From Fomes fomentarius (lineage: Eukaryota; Basidiomycota; Agaricomycetes; Polyporales; Polyporaceae), in the NCBI GenBank assembly GCA_022606135.1, contig JABYQN010000002.1, positions 1,612,001-1,676,000 on the forward strand: a stretch of 64,000 nt of DNA, given 5' to 3'. A model generated the notes under the pieces. That model was not told where the DNA came from. It saw nothing but the letters and a program-made list of their open reading frames with translations, and did not search any database. The position numbers and the translations under genes are program-made. Of this stretch, positions 1 through 12,509 are shown in pieces; the first letter of the stretch is position 1; every line of letters starts with the position of its first letter.

Positions 1-216
1 GAAGTAACCTTATTGGGCTGGGTGTGGCCTGGACGTCTAATAGCGTCTAATACTTGCGAGCTTGCCGCGCGACACGACGCGTCTGTGGCATAGTCACGTG
101 AGCGACATGAGTTGGGGTTGCGATCGGAGTCGTTCACCTCTTTGCTTTCTGCCTTTCATTCCTGCTTGCTTGCCCCACTCCCATCGACAACACTTCGAAG
201 CTAGTATCACATCACC

Positions 217-1103
217 ATGCGCCGTGCTCAAAGTGTCAGAAATCACTCACGCCCCTCATATGCGATGGGGGTGGATGACTTGGGAATGGTCAAAGAAGAC
301 GAATCGGTGGAGGACGTGCTCCGCCGGCAGTTGCTTGAGAAGGATAGGGAATGCGACAAGGTATGTGTATTGGTGAAATAGGCACAACGATCGCATTTAT
401 TGTTCGCTGCGGCAGCTCCAAATACAAATACAAGCTCTCCAGGCTCAATTGGCCCAGCGCCCACCGCTGGAGAAGATCCAAGCACTGGCGAAGGAATACA
501 CGAACCTCGAGTTGATATTGCAGGGTACTCAGCGCGAGAACGAGCGGTGCATGGCCGAAATGGAACGGTGCGTTTGTATAAACTTCTTTGTTCTTGCCAT
601 TTTAGCGTGCGAACACCCGGCGATTGTATAGAGGGAAGCTACGGGAGAAGATGCTAGAGCGCGAGTTGGAGAAGTTAGCAGGGGCGAACTGGCAGGTACG
701 CTACGACGCCCTCACAAATCGCCCAGAGCGTGCTGGATCTTGTGGCTGATCAACGGTAATGCTGCCTCGACCTCCCCTGCTCGTCCAGACAAACCTGGAG
801 ATCGCCCCGGCTTCTGCGTCCGGATTCCACGCTCGCGCCTCCTCCTTGACCAGTTCAGGCAAACCTGGATCCGATAGCGCATCTCCAGCGAAGTCGAAGG
901 GCGACTCGAGCGCCGCCAGCCCGCAGGCGACGGTTGACGCGACCAAGGCTTATTTGGAGCAAGTACGACTGACCATTCTCGGCATGGAGCAGCGCATGCA
1001 GTCGCGTGAGGAAAAGCTCGCAAAGCATATTGAACGGGCCGAAGCAGAAGGAGCACGGTTCGAGGAGGTGCGCAGGCAGGCGCTGTCCACAACCAGCTCG
1101 TGA
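217..1103 (+). CDS. Putative coiled-coil protein, 3' part uncertain
   Basis: The ATG at 217 opens a reading frame with good splice junctions: exons 217-360, 416-567 and 633-695. It encodes MRRAQSVRNHSRPSYAMGVD, then an acidic stretch, then a heptad-like Gln/Leu/Glu-rich helix (LQIQIQALQAQLAQ, ELILQGTQRENERCMAEMER, KLREKMLERELEKLAGANWQ). A further coiled-coil segment follows in an open frame at about 790-1103 (LEQVRLTILGMEQRMQSREE). The junction between 695 and 790 needs a weak donor (GTGGCT near 740). Near 1080 the helix seems to continue in another frame (AVHNQLVNRL), so the 3' end may be frameshifted, or may continue to about 1434, where a GTGAGT donor follows an open frame. I do not recognise the family. 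The coiled coil is visible; its role (structural or cytoskeletal) is unknown. Confidence 0.4.
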
Positions 1104-1444
1104 ATCGTCTGACTTGGCCACACTTCCGTCTCCGAGTCCCCCGACCTATTTCGTGTTCAATCCCAACATTGCTGTCATCCACCATTCCGCTGTCGCTGTC
1201 GCTTCTTGTATGTTAATGTACTTGTACAGATCCCACCTCGTCGCCTCTGCAATCATTCTCGTCTCCCGGGCACAGCCGATCGCATTAAACGTTTTCTCTC
1301 GCGCTCGTGGACAAGCGAGGGCGTATGACACGGCCTCGTTGCTAGCACACGACGACGTGGACAGGCTCGGGGCCGAAATCTGCAATCCAACAGCCGAACT
1401 GGTCTGGGATCGCGGTAGGACGCGTTCTGAGAAGGTGAGTCGAA

Positions 1445-1475
1445 GGGACGTACGTACATACTTTACGTACGTCCC
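1445..1475. repeat. Perfect 12-bp inverted repeat with 7-nt loop
   Basis: The arms GGGACGTACGTA (1445-1456) and TACGTACGTCCC (1464-1475) are exact reverse complements around CATACTT. Each arm itself contains the palindrome ACGT twice. It lies just after a GTGAGT at 1435-1440. It could be a hairpin or a dimeric protein-binding site; nothing in the surroundings decides. Confidence 0.8.
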
Positions 1476-4400
1476 CGCCCGGCGCTCTGGAGACTTGGTC
1501 CGGCTGGGATGCTCCCCAGCCACTCCACGCCCCTAGCAGGCGACCGCCCACGGTGGGAGGATGTCATGCAGACAGGCACTCGCAGGCTTTCGGAGATGAT
1601 GGACAGCTCAATGCAGATGTAGTCGTGGTGAATGGCATCGCGAGAACCGGCGCGCATTGCGTCCGAAGGGGAGCCCTGCATTCAGCAGCGGTGGCGGCGA
1701 AGTCGGGAGAAGCGCAAGCGCGAGAAAGAAGAGATAAGCCTCTCTCCATCTGCATTTCGTTTGTTGGTGCCGCCTATGCCAAACCTGCCCAGAGGCCGGT
1801 GCGGTATGCACTACACTAAGAACGGGCAGGGAAGCCGATTCTGGACCGGTACTCCCAGTCGCGATCCCCGATGGAGCATAGCGGCCGACTCGGACTCGGA
1901 GTCTGGAGATTGCGCAGACATGTCGTACGTATATTACGCCTAGCTGGTACTGGGAGAGATCCAAGGCCAGGAGATTTGATGGGCAAGTATGGTAAGGACC
2001 TCGTTGCGCCACCGTGCTTCTCCGGGGCGCAGACGATCTCATACAAAGTTCATTATGGCCTGGGGAATCTCAACGAAGGGCTGGCAGCGGCCAAAGCAGG
2101 TATATTCCCTCAACGGGCGGCGGGGACGGCCCTGCGTCCCCATTGGCTGCGATAGCACGGCCCATGCTTCAGCTGGAAGCATGAGGTCCGCCGTGGGTTG
2201 TGGAGGCCGGCTGCGCGCGAAGCCGACATTCATCCACCCCCCACCCCCTGCAAACTCGGCACTGCGAGCCTTGGGCTTCGTTCATACTCGCGGGCGACCG
2301 TGACCCACTGCGGAGAGCGAAGGACGTAATGACCACTGCCCCCTGCGACTGACAGCTATCACAGGGCTTACCGGACGAGCGGATGTGGAACGGAGTTTGC
2401 TCGAACGAGCCGCGTTTGCGACGGAGAAGTGCGGGGAAGGACGCGGTCTGCGATTGTGCAGCCAACGTGCACCCGCACGGCTGACATCTGACCAAGGGGC
2501 AAGAAGAGAGCGGCTGCCAGTGGGGGCAGGTCCTGGACTGAGAAGCTCGTCGCACCGGCTGGTGGGACGACTGCGTGGGTGGGAGAAGGGTCACAAGACC
2601 GTCGCAGAGTCAGACCCTGAGAGACGTGTCTATCCCGGATACTTCTGGCTGGGCCACAGGAAGGTCCGACGAATCGTCTGTCTTCCGCGCCCTTCGCGCT
2701 CGTCGTGGTCCACGGATGGGGATCAAAACAACCCTAGCATCTCCAGTCCGGCTGAGAAGAAGCACTTTGAGCATGCGGTCGTTCAGGGCCACGGGCTCCA
2801 GTTCCACGACGGTAATTGCTCGCATAGCAGACAAGCGAAACCGGCCGGGGGGCCACAAGTAGACTTTCGTAGCGCGTCGCCAAACGGTCGGGCCTGTGAT
2901 TCTGTAGAAAGCTAAGCACTATAACCTGCAATGGCAGGTTGTAGGGGCAGCGGTATGACCGTGACGGCATCGCATTACTAGCCGAGAGCAGGTGCAAACC
3001 TGTGGGAACGAACGCGCCATATCAAAGATCATTGTTGAATATTGGGAACTGACTGGCATGGACCTGTCGTCAGTGCCATTGGCCAGCTGTCAGCGCGCAT
3101 AGATAAAGTCTCCTTAGAGGTAGACGATGTTCGCTCACTTGTTCGCACGTTCGGATGCGCTGTCACGACGGTGGGAGCTCGCCGATTGCAAACATCGCAG
3201 TCGAAGCCGAGGGGGGAAGTCACTACTTGACATTTGGTGAACAGGGCAAGTTGGACACGACGGTGGGCAGTCACCGTATGCTGCGGACTGCAATATACAT
3301 TGAACCTCGAAGAAATCCGTTTGATTTTGTCGACCCGAATCGCCGATGCCATGTCCGATCGTGAGGAATGCGTGGTTATGTAGATGCGCGTTTATCGCCT
3401 GCGCGGTCATGGATGGTGTGAATTACTGCGCTCACAGGAGGAAGAGACCCACACATTGATAGTCTGATGCAGAACACTCGGCGTCCCTTGTAGGAGAGGC
3501 CCATATGCAATTCAGTACCACAACGATTATGTGGTGACCAGCCAGAGTGAGCTAGACCTGTCGTGAGTACGTGAATGACTCGGAGAAACATAGAGATTGT
3601 TCGATCCAGCGATCAACACCCATAGAAGGAAATCGTCAGATCCGGCCGGTCGAGCTGGGAGAGGGTCTTGCCCACACAAGCTGGAAGGTATGACCGGGAC
3701 CAACACCGGGCGGCATAACATTCAATCGTAGTAACTTCCAAGCAGACGGTAGCCGAACCTTACCTAACCACCGGGCCATCTGTAGCACCATACCATCAGC
3801 GTCGGGAAACCGTTCCAACGTTACACGCAATGGCACAACTATTCCCTTTCTGGGCCTGTGGACATTCAGGGCGCCAACCAAGGTCGTGTATGCCGCAGCG
3901 TACAGGGATAGCAGGCGTGTGAGAAGTACGGGGACGCAGAAGCCTCCTGTGCGTGCTTGTGTTGCCTCTGCGGAACGGTAGAGACCGAAGACTGCCTGGG
4001 GGAATTTGCGCGGCCGAGTTGCTACTAGTATGGCGCGCCTTCGTGATGTCGGTTTATCCGGGTATGCATGAATGTGAGACTGATCAAGACCTGTGCGCGA
4101 GTACGTACGTACGACACCACAGAGATGCGCTGTGCGCCCCGCCCGGTCAGAAATTTGTTGTTTCCACGTCTTTTGGCGACGGGGTCACAGTTGCTTGTCG
4201 TGGACCGATCGTGATGCCATGGGGCCTGTTAGCGCGGTGGTCTGGGGCGCAGAACGGTCGAGTCCGGTGTGGTGCGAACATGTGTGTGGCATAAACCCTG
4301 GACAGAACGAAGGAGCCACCCAGGGCCGAAAGATTTCGATCGAACGGGGCGCCTCGACCAACTGCAACCGCTTTCCCTTCGTGAACGGCGTCAGAAGTCG

Positions 4401-7400
4401 TTGCAAAATGGCGCCGTGAAACCTGTTCGAGTTCGCGAGAAGAAGCCCGCGGAGGCGTAGAATAAGCACTAGTGAAGCTGCCACCCCAGTCGCGGCGCTC
4501 CGTCACGGGCGATGGTTATGGTCCTGATCGACCCCGCCTCGTGCTCCGCGGGTGGAACGCGCACAACTCTGGCCGACAGATGTGCCAGTTGGGCAGCCAG
4601 ATCTGGAGCGAAATATCAGGAAGGGCACATGTCTGGGGTCGAGAATCAACAAACCGGGCTCTCTTGGTCCGTCGATGGAGCGGTGACCTTCTGCTCCGAT
4701 CATACAACCTTTCTTCGCAAACGCGGAGCCTCTCCATTTCTGGGCATAATTGGGGTGAGCTCATGCTTTGCGGTACTTTCATGACCGTGCGGTCGACCGC
4801 AGCGCGAGCCACTTGACGTACGTACAGAGCACAGGAAGTTGTTCTGGCCCCGCTGCTATCGGACGATCGGCCTAAGGTGGACAGGGAACCTGGGTCGTGC
4901 GGTATGGTCTGGGCTTGCACAGAGGCTGGAATGCGGCCTTTGGTCTTACAGAATTGTCTAGAAATTTCAAGTGACTCAACGAGCGTCAGCAGTCAGGCTT
5001 CCCAAACAAGAACACATACGGAACGCAATACAGTACCGCTGAAGGTTCATGTGTTTGTGAGCAGCAAGCACTGCTCAACGAAAGCAGGAATCGATACAGT
5101 GCCGGAGCGAGAGACACGCAGCGTGTCTGTCGTCCCCGTGTGTTACGACCAGAATCAGGCTTCTCAAGCCACGTCATGGGGGCTTGCCTAGGAATAACAA
5201 TAGCAGGGACGTTCGTGAGATCGAGCTTGGGAACGATGAACACCTGAATACGTACGAGCAAACGGCGATCTCTCTCGGGTGTCAAGGGGTACACGTATCA
5301 AACCTCTGGAAGTACAGGCGGAGGCTGTGGAGCAGTAACGTTCGCGGGTAAGGTGGGAAGGTCGCGCGAGGGCAAACCATCGGCTCGGTGAGAAGGAGGA
5401 AGCGATGTGTCACTGTCAGTTCAGCGCACGGATGCTGGGCCAGGACGTGGTCGTATGTGGGCCCGACGTGCACTGCAGCGCTCAGACATACAGCCCCCGG
5501 CGTCCGCGACCTGTCCGAGACGTGGTCATGCCAAAACAGGACACAGACCATGGTCAGTGGCGAGTTTTGCATAGTGCACGTCGGCGAAGGCCGAGGAGGG
5601 CAGTGCCGGCGGAACTTTGCACCGCTTCTGGAAAGCTTGCCGCGATTCACCGACTGGAGCGTGCCACCCCCAACGTAACAACGCTCTCCTCGGCCGGGGG
5701 CTGACAGCTGCTGCCTGCTTGGCAGTATGGCCGCACCCGATGCCCGGACAGCGGCTCGGCGTGGAAAGGAAGACGCGAAGGGCGGACGACGGATCCGGCA
5801 GCAGGATTGCCCGTTTGGACCGTGGCTGCGACGTGCCTCTCTCGCGAGGGCAGGTAGTGCGTCATGCCAAAACGGGGCAGCGGAGTAGCGGAGAGCGCCT
5901 TCGGGCGGAGCCGAGGTCGGTCTCTCAATGCGCAACCGACCTGCGTGACTGCCTTGGTTCCGAGCGCAGAAATCGCCGGTCACTTCGTCGTTGTGCTGGC
6001 CATCAGGATTAGCCATGGGTACTTCCAAATGTCCTAGGGCTCGCCGCGCACGCAGGCCCAAACGGGGCAAATGGCTGTGAGAACGCAACACATCACCCAT
6101 CGGCGGCCTGCAGTCCGCCCACGCAAGCGAGCTCTCTGTTCGGACGATGGTTCGAATATAGTCAAAACGTCTCCCGTAGCCATACAGAATTTGGGTTTGT
6201 ACTTACTCAATCATCCGGAGCGCACGTAGCCTCGTCCCGAACACCAGGATGTTCCCACTGTAGTCCGTGCAAGGCGACAGGAAGATTGCTTCGAACCGCA
6301 GCGAAGTCGTCGGCGAACGCGACCTGGGTTCGGCCTCAGCATCTGTGGGGTGAGAGGCCGGAAGGCTGTTCCATTTCAAAGCTTCTCCCGCCATAGTTGG
6401 AAGCTGCAAACAGGCACACGAGAGAGAAGTGTGGCCGAGATTCGGAGAGGATACGTAGGTAGTCGTTATGTTGTGGCGTGAACCGGAGTCCGTCCTCGGA
6501 GGATAGCCCGCCCGATTTGATTGGGCTGTGACCCCGGCGGCCAATGTATGTATCTCGTGGATGAGCATAAGCCCACTGGTACCCACGAATGTACAATCGC
6601 GTCTCCCAGCGGAGTTCGCAGGGGCCTCGACCGAGGGCGTGGGTGGTGGTCATCACGGGTGACCATGGGTGGAAGTACTACATATGTAATGCAATGAACG
6701 CGGAAGACTCCACAGGTGGTTGCGTCGGGAACCGGGAACAAATGTCTCACTGCCAGTCTCAGGTATCACTGATAGTGCTTCTAGAAGGGTACACCGTCAA
6801 CGCCAGACGAGTTTCAGTAGGCACTTGCGCACGCGCGGAAAGCACCACTCCCACTCACTATATGCAGGGTCAGTGGCTGACTACCTGAAGGGAGCTATAT
6901 GAAGGAGAACGTCAGGAACCGGCGGCTACTGTCATGTGAGTTACCGGATGCGTATAGTACGAATCCCAGTCAAGACATACCGTGAAGAGCCTGGTGACGA
7001 GATCGAAGGTGATGTTGAACGGCCGTCGAAGACCGTGAACAGTGGGAGATTAGCCGCTTCTCAGAACGGCGATATGCAAAGTGGAACTTGAAGCGAGGGG
7101 ACAGAAGCGGGTCGAACTGCCGGAGATACGATAGACTGAGCCTGAGACTGAGAAGTCGAACAGTACTCAGTAAAGAGTCAGCATGGCTGACCAAAGAGAC
7201 ACTTACCGAGGTATCGCGAAAGGCAGGCTGGGGTATCCGAGGGCGCGAAGGTCGCGGTAAGCATTCGGGCGGGGTTTTCTCGCTCGCCTGTTGGAGCCGT
7301 GGCCCGCCCACGGCACAGTAGCGACTGCGAAAGTGTCGGACCTCGAAGTGGAAGAGCGTTCGGATTCGAAGTGCGCGGGTACTCGCGACGCCGGAACTGG

Positions 7401-9429
7401 CGGGCGCGCGCAGCTGCACACGTTCGTCATAGAAGTGAACAGAGGCTCACCTGAGCTTGGCCGTGTGTTCGTGCAAGGGCAGAGAGAGTGATCTAGAGCT
7501 GTCACGAAGCAGTTCATGTTCTCCGCCGTCGGCCGTTGTGCCGAGCTATGCCAAACAAGGCATGAATTAGACTCATTCAGCCCCAAGCACTGCATGGCCC
7601 GACGTGATTCTGCTCATATCAGAGGGTTGTCGCCCCCTAAAACCCGCACTCTTCACCTGGACGCAAGGTGATAGCGGGCACTGCGCAGGGCGCACTACAA
7701 TGCACCTACTCCACCAGTCCCCCCGCAGCAGGCCCGGAAGTCGAGGACATATCGCAAGCATGTCCGGACCATGACGATGACGTGAGCCTTCTGGGAGGGT
7801 GACTGCACTGCGAATGTCCACAGGGACCACCAGCGGCCTCTGAATAGCATATGCGAACATCACCGCCCACTGCACTCCGACAAGGAAGGGCTCGGTCAGT
7901 CTGTGCTAGTACTCACATAGTAAACAAACCCTGAATGGCCGGTCAATGTCGTCTGGCACGTCCGACAAGCGTGTCCACGACGAGCAACGCTTACCTCCTG
8001 GCTAGGTATTTGTTTAGATCCCCGTCTCTTTGCCCATTCGCCAATCATTGCCGCCAGCCTCTGCCTCCCTCCCGCGACGCACCATCCTCTTTGCCGGCAT
8101 GACACAGGCAGATAAGCAGGAAGATGCGCCGACGCGAGGTGAGCACGCGTCGCACACCCCAGTCAAACTGCGTCTGGGGCCATGGCACGCCGCAAGCATG
8201 AGGCCAGAGTCGCAGTGCCTGGTGCGACCCTGGCATTGGAATGGGAACGAAGCGCAGACGCATCGTCATAGGAAGCGGGTGGAGGCGTCCCGCCCCGCAG
8301 CAGGAGCGGAAGCTCAAGGAGCGGGAAAGAGCGAACGGTTCTGGCAGAGCAAGTACAAGTACTCTCGTACAGGAGACGTAATCGCTGGCAAAATGAGGCC
8401 GACGAAGAGGAAGCGGGGTGAAACCCCGCCTGCCGCGGCCGTATGCGGCGGGTGAGCGACTGATTAAGGAACGTCCGTGGAAATGAATGAATTATCGTAC
8501 CGAGCGAAATGAAAGGGTCGCGAGCGAGCACTCAGCGACGAGCGCGATTGCATACTATAGAGCGAGATGAAATTCGACTGAAGAAGGGGAGGCAGGACGA
8601 GGAGCTGAGGAGGAAAGGCAGACGACGGTCGAACCTAATTTGATGCAGACATTCGGCGTGACGCGTACGTTGGAGAGGGCAAGCCCTGTCCTGGCGCCGT
8701 CTGCCGGCGATCTGAGGAGATCTCACCGCTTCGGGAAAGTAAGTACGAGAAGACGCGCGGGAAGGTTTGGTGTGGCCATGACAATTCGTCGCTGACAAAC
8801 GCAAGCGAAGATCTCATTGATGTTCTCGAGGATCCGACGCAACAAAGCTTACGGCTGGGAGTATGTCCTCGACTTTTCTGTGAGAGAGGTGAGCATCGTG
8901 TGGTGATACCGATAGGGTTCGGGAGAACACTGCGCAAAGGGACGAGGGCGCTCGCGTGCCCCGAAACCGCCGTTGGAATTCGAGACAACTCGGAGGTTGA
9001 AGATCGGAAAGCAGGAGGAACTTGGAGGCGGAAGACAATCACAGAGGTCGGACCACGGCTGAGATAATCTGAGAGCATGCTGGGAGCGAAACGAAGACCA
9101 ATAGCAAGTGCGTGACGGAAGGAAGACACGAGGATGGTGTATAGAAGACGCGGAATCGGAAACCATGATCGTTGCAGAAGTGGCAGTGTTGGGCATGCTT
9201 GAGAGAGCTGGACATCGGGGTTCCAATCGACAGCAGGCCACAGGGACAGGGAGGGACGAAGGATCGGGTGAACGGGGCGGTAAATGAGAAGAGAGTTAGA
9301 GGGTGGTTGGACTGGGTATGCAACGAGGCACTGGCAATATTAATATAGGTAGATAGCAAACAAGAGCCAAGAGAGTTGTATACAGGCGCAATAAGCTGAT
9401 CATGAGCGATGGACTAGGGCAGGACACGG

Positions 9430-9720
9430 GTAGTACTAGTAGTCGTCCGAAGAGGATAGCAGAGGGCGCCTGAGGAGAGGAGTGGGAGGGGATGGGAGAG
9501 GGAGTGGGGAAGTGGGAGCAAGAAAGGAGTGGTCGAGCCAAGGGCAAGGTCGGGGGAAGAGGGTGGAGATAGGGCGAGAAGGGGGGGAGGATTGAGAAGC
9601 GCCTGGGAGGGGAGTCCGAGAGAGAGGACGAACGGTGGGGAAAAGAGAGAGAAAACGGCGGAGAAAGGCTGGGTGGGTGGAGGAATGCGAAGAGGGGACA
9701 GGGACACGGCAGAAGACAAG
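9430..9720. other. Strand-asymmetric GA-rich tract
   Basis: Over nearly 300 bp the plus strand is strongly purine-rich, with runs such as GGAGAGGAGTGGGAGGGGAT and few pyrimidines. The minus strand is correspondingly CT-rich. It lies 400-700 bp upstream of the F-box-like gene at 10112. Long CT-rich tracts are common in fungal promoters, but here the CT strand is the strand opposite to that gene, so it could equally belong to an unrecognised minus-strand unit. Confidence 0.6.
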
Positions 9721-10037
9721 AATAGATGGCTATCCGAATACGGCGACGGGGACTTGGTGGCGGGCACCCCAGCCTGCCGCGCGCTGGCCATCGCTGCGGC
9801 ACTATGGCGGGCGACAGCGACCAGCACCGACAGCGCGGGTGGTAGCGACTCGGACGCGCGACCGTCATCCTCTCGCCCTCACCAGCGCCCGCCTGGATCG
9901 AGGGACCTTATTTCCCGATCACAGATCTCTGTGACACTTGCCGTGACACCACACTCGCAACTCCGAGTTCTCTGACTCTCCTCTCTCCTCCGCTCCGCCA
10001 ACACTCTCCCAATAGACGCCACCATCCACTTCCAACG

Positions 10038-10045
10038 CATAAAAG
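10038..10045 (+). promoter_or_regulatory. TATA-like element of the F-box-like gene
   Basis: CATAAAAG lies 67 bp upstream of the ATG at 10112, inside a pyrimidine-rich leader (9970-10140). Position and sequence fit a fungal TATA element; no experimental support. Confidence 0.4.
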
Positions 10046-10111
10046 TGCCTTTGCCCCGTCCGCCATGGCCCTTATCCGCCCCGCCTAGCCTTCCTGCCCC
10101 TCCCGACGCCC

Positions 10112-12509
10112 ATGGCGTTGTACCACCAGCCCACCTCCCTCTTCTGTCTCCGCCTTCACTCTGACGTGATTCTCGACATCGCCTTCCAACTCGCCAGCCT
10201 CGACCCCCTCGGGCCTCCTCGCCATCTCCCTCCGCTCCTGCGCGTTTGCAGGTACATTGCCGACATCCTTGCCGCGAACAAGAAGCCGCTCTTCGCCAGA
10301 ATATTCCGCCACAAGTTCGATACGCGCGCTGCATCCCGTCGCCTCGGCACCGCACACCTCACCAACTCCGCCCTCGCCTTCCAGCTCAAGAAGCAAACTC
10401 TCGCACTCAAACGTATCAGGACCGGTCGACTCGACTCGGAGAACCTCCTTAGTGATTTATGGACCGCGTACCTCATGTTTATCGAGAATGACGGCCGCAA
10501 CTACTCGCACCTCGTGGAATACGCTTGCCTCGATCGTCTCGTGGACAATTTCATGGAGACCCGTCTATGGGCACACCGGATGCACTCCGGCACTGGATGG
10601 CCACTTGACATCACTCCAAACGCGCTTGTCATTTGGCTGCTCTGGTTTACCATGACGCCAGGTGCGTACTGCTTTCATTAGTCACTTGTACGTGCCGGTC
10701 AAGTATACTCGCAGCCCGACTCCAAGCCATGCTCCCTGACCGGCGGACGCGGTTCATGGACCTTCTCCGTCCATTCGCGATTGCCTCTCTCCAATATTCG
10801 CCATTCTTTGCGCCCGACAATCATTTCCACTTCCCAATACATGAGTCCTTACGCGACAACACCCAGTTTCCTGAAGGCACGGCATTCGCCTATTTCCCGA
10901 TGTACCGCGAACCACTCATGGTCATGGAGCGCGTCATTCACTACGGTCGCGAGATACCCATCATGTCCCCTATACTAGGACTTGGTGCGAAGATGGTATT
11001 CCTTATGCTCGCTGAGGCCGTCCCGTATGACCCTCCTTCCGTCTTACCGATCAATCGCGCACAGGCGAACCCTGCGGACGGTGTGCGTCCTACCCAGGCG
11101 GACTTCATCGAGTGGGCTTCGATCAGGGGCGTTCAGCTTTATGATTCTGGTGAACGGAGCCCCTTAGGAGCGCTAGTATCAGAGCGGGGACATTGCCAGG
11201 CCGGCACCGCATGTCGAGAGTCCAAATCGGCCAGCTTCAGGTTCGACAGCCACTGGAGCCGTCTCACTTTCTGTATCGACCCATACCGCGATCTCCCGCT
11301 GAGGCCCGTGGTGTACACGTTGGGCTCCCTCGTTGGCATGTTCGCTGGACGTATGCAGGTACGCGTTTTCCCGATCACTCTCGCAATCGCATGGCAGCTC
11401 ACGGCTTCCCCGTCGCGCTCGTAGATACCCGAACTCTTTAGGTACAGAGAAATGGTACACGGAACGAAGATGCCTGACATTGCAGCTTTCCCTTCCCTTG
11501 TGGAAGTCCCGGTATACGTCCGCTTCCGAGAGTACCACTGCATCAACCCGTCCCGACCCGTCCCCACGGGCGGAAGCCAGCCGGGCTTCGACGATGGCCT
11601 TCTGAACGGGTATCTTCCGAAGTCCTTCGACTACCAGCACGTCGGCAACACGCTCAAGATCAGCGTTTCTGGTTCTCACAGCCAGATTCTGCGCTACGAG
11701 GAATACGTCGAGGGCAAGGCCAATTCGCACGACCCTTCCAAATGCGAAGATTGCCTCCGACGCTCTGCTCACGAGGATGTTTTGATCCGTCAGCGTGCAG
11801 CCGCCCGTCACAGGTCAGCCCTCATGGAGCAACCGCCGAATCCGACCGTCGATTCTTTTGACGAGGACACAGACGAGGAGGATGAGGTCGACATCGAGGT
11901 CGAGCCCGGCCGTCGGAGTCGTCGCGGAAGCACAGGCTCCGTTGAGTCGGACGTGTCGTACTTCTACGGCGACGAAAGTGACCCCGAGAGCGTTGTGCGT
12001 TCGCGGCATATGATGCTGGAACGCGACCCGGACGTGGAGGCGATCCGCGACGAGATGATGACGGATAGCATGCCCGAGTTCCACGACGGCAGTATCCAGA
12101 CGGAATGCAACGGCGTTAGTGACATTATCATCACGGGTGAGGTACGTGGTCGATTTCCTGAGCTGCTATGGGCTTGTTTGTGCAGCCGCTGACGGTGTGT
12201 TGGGAGCAGACGCTTCCCCGGCATGGAGAAGCGTGGCACCACTTCCGCTTCTATGGTCGCGTGCGCAGATGGGACGGGCTGATCGTCCTCGTCCGCGTGC
12301 CCACCAAATTTCCTGCTGCTGGAACAATCATCTTCCGGGGTTATATGCTGGGGAACCGAAACTTTGTTGGCTCGTGGCGCTCATACGCGGAGAACATCGA
12401 GGCAATTCCCGTCGAAGGACCATTCGCGCTCAGCCGCATCGACGAACCCGATCAACCTTCCGCGTCCAGCTCCGTCCCCTCGTCCTCCGCCAACCCGATC
12501 GAATCATGA
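10112..12509 (+). CDS. F-box-like basidiomycete protein
   Basis: Four exons: 10112-10661, 10715 to about 11350, about 11450-12141 and 12186-12509. The N-terminus (SDVILDIAFQLASLD, then PLLRVCRYIADIL) has the helical pattern of an F-box, suggesting an SCF-type substrate adaptor. The middle is a large helical region. An acidic segment with DEDTDEEDEVDIEVEP follows, and the C-terminus ends with a conserved-looking core (PRHGEAWHHFRFYGRVRRWD, then GLIVLVRVP) that I associate with a widespread Agaricomycete F-box family. The introns at 10662-10714 and 12142-12185 fit in phase. The second intron is ambiguous: the strong donor GTACGC at 11359 is out of phase with the next exon, and a GTATGC donor at 11351 with an acceptor near 11449 restores the frame. 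Function beyond the F-box guess is unknown. Confidence 0.7.

Larger units (their letters stand above)
1104..10037. other. Gene-poor stretch of about 9 kb
   Basis: No open frame here shows a recognisable domain, and the longest ones (for example 5282-6100 on the minus strand, 272 codons) are rich in Arg, Pro, Ser and Cys without any motif, as expected of shadow frames in GC-rich DNA. Isolated exon-like pieces with good splice signals occur around 1290-1434 and 8310-8890. No transposase, reverse transcriptase or integrase motif was found. It may be relaxed intergenic DNA, decayed genes, a decayed mobile element, or a non-coding transcription unit; the sequence alone does not decide. Confidence 0.45.

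Noticed and set aside
5282..6100. 272-codon open frame on the minus strand
   Set aside because: Composition (Arg, Pro, Ser, Cys, His) and lack of any motif or ATG-context signal fit a chance frame in GC-rich DNA.
8413..8429. GCGGGGT-GAA-ACCCCGC hairpin as a terminator
   Set aside because: Seven pairs with a three-base loop is not rare in GC-rich DNA, and bacterial-type terminators have no meaning in this genome.
8099..8455. 118-codon frame starting MTQADKQEDAPTRGE
   Set aside because: Only its last part looks protein-like, and no domain or splice partner supports a complete gene; mentioned instead as an exon-like island.
1104..10037. Decayed transposable element
   Set aside because: No transposase, reverse transcriptase, integrase or terminal repeat pair could be identified, so the label would be unsupported.
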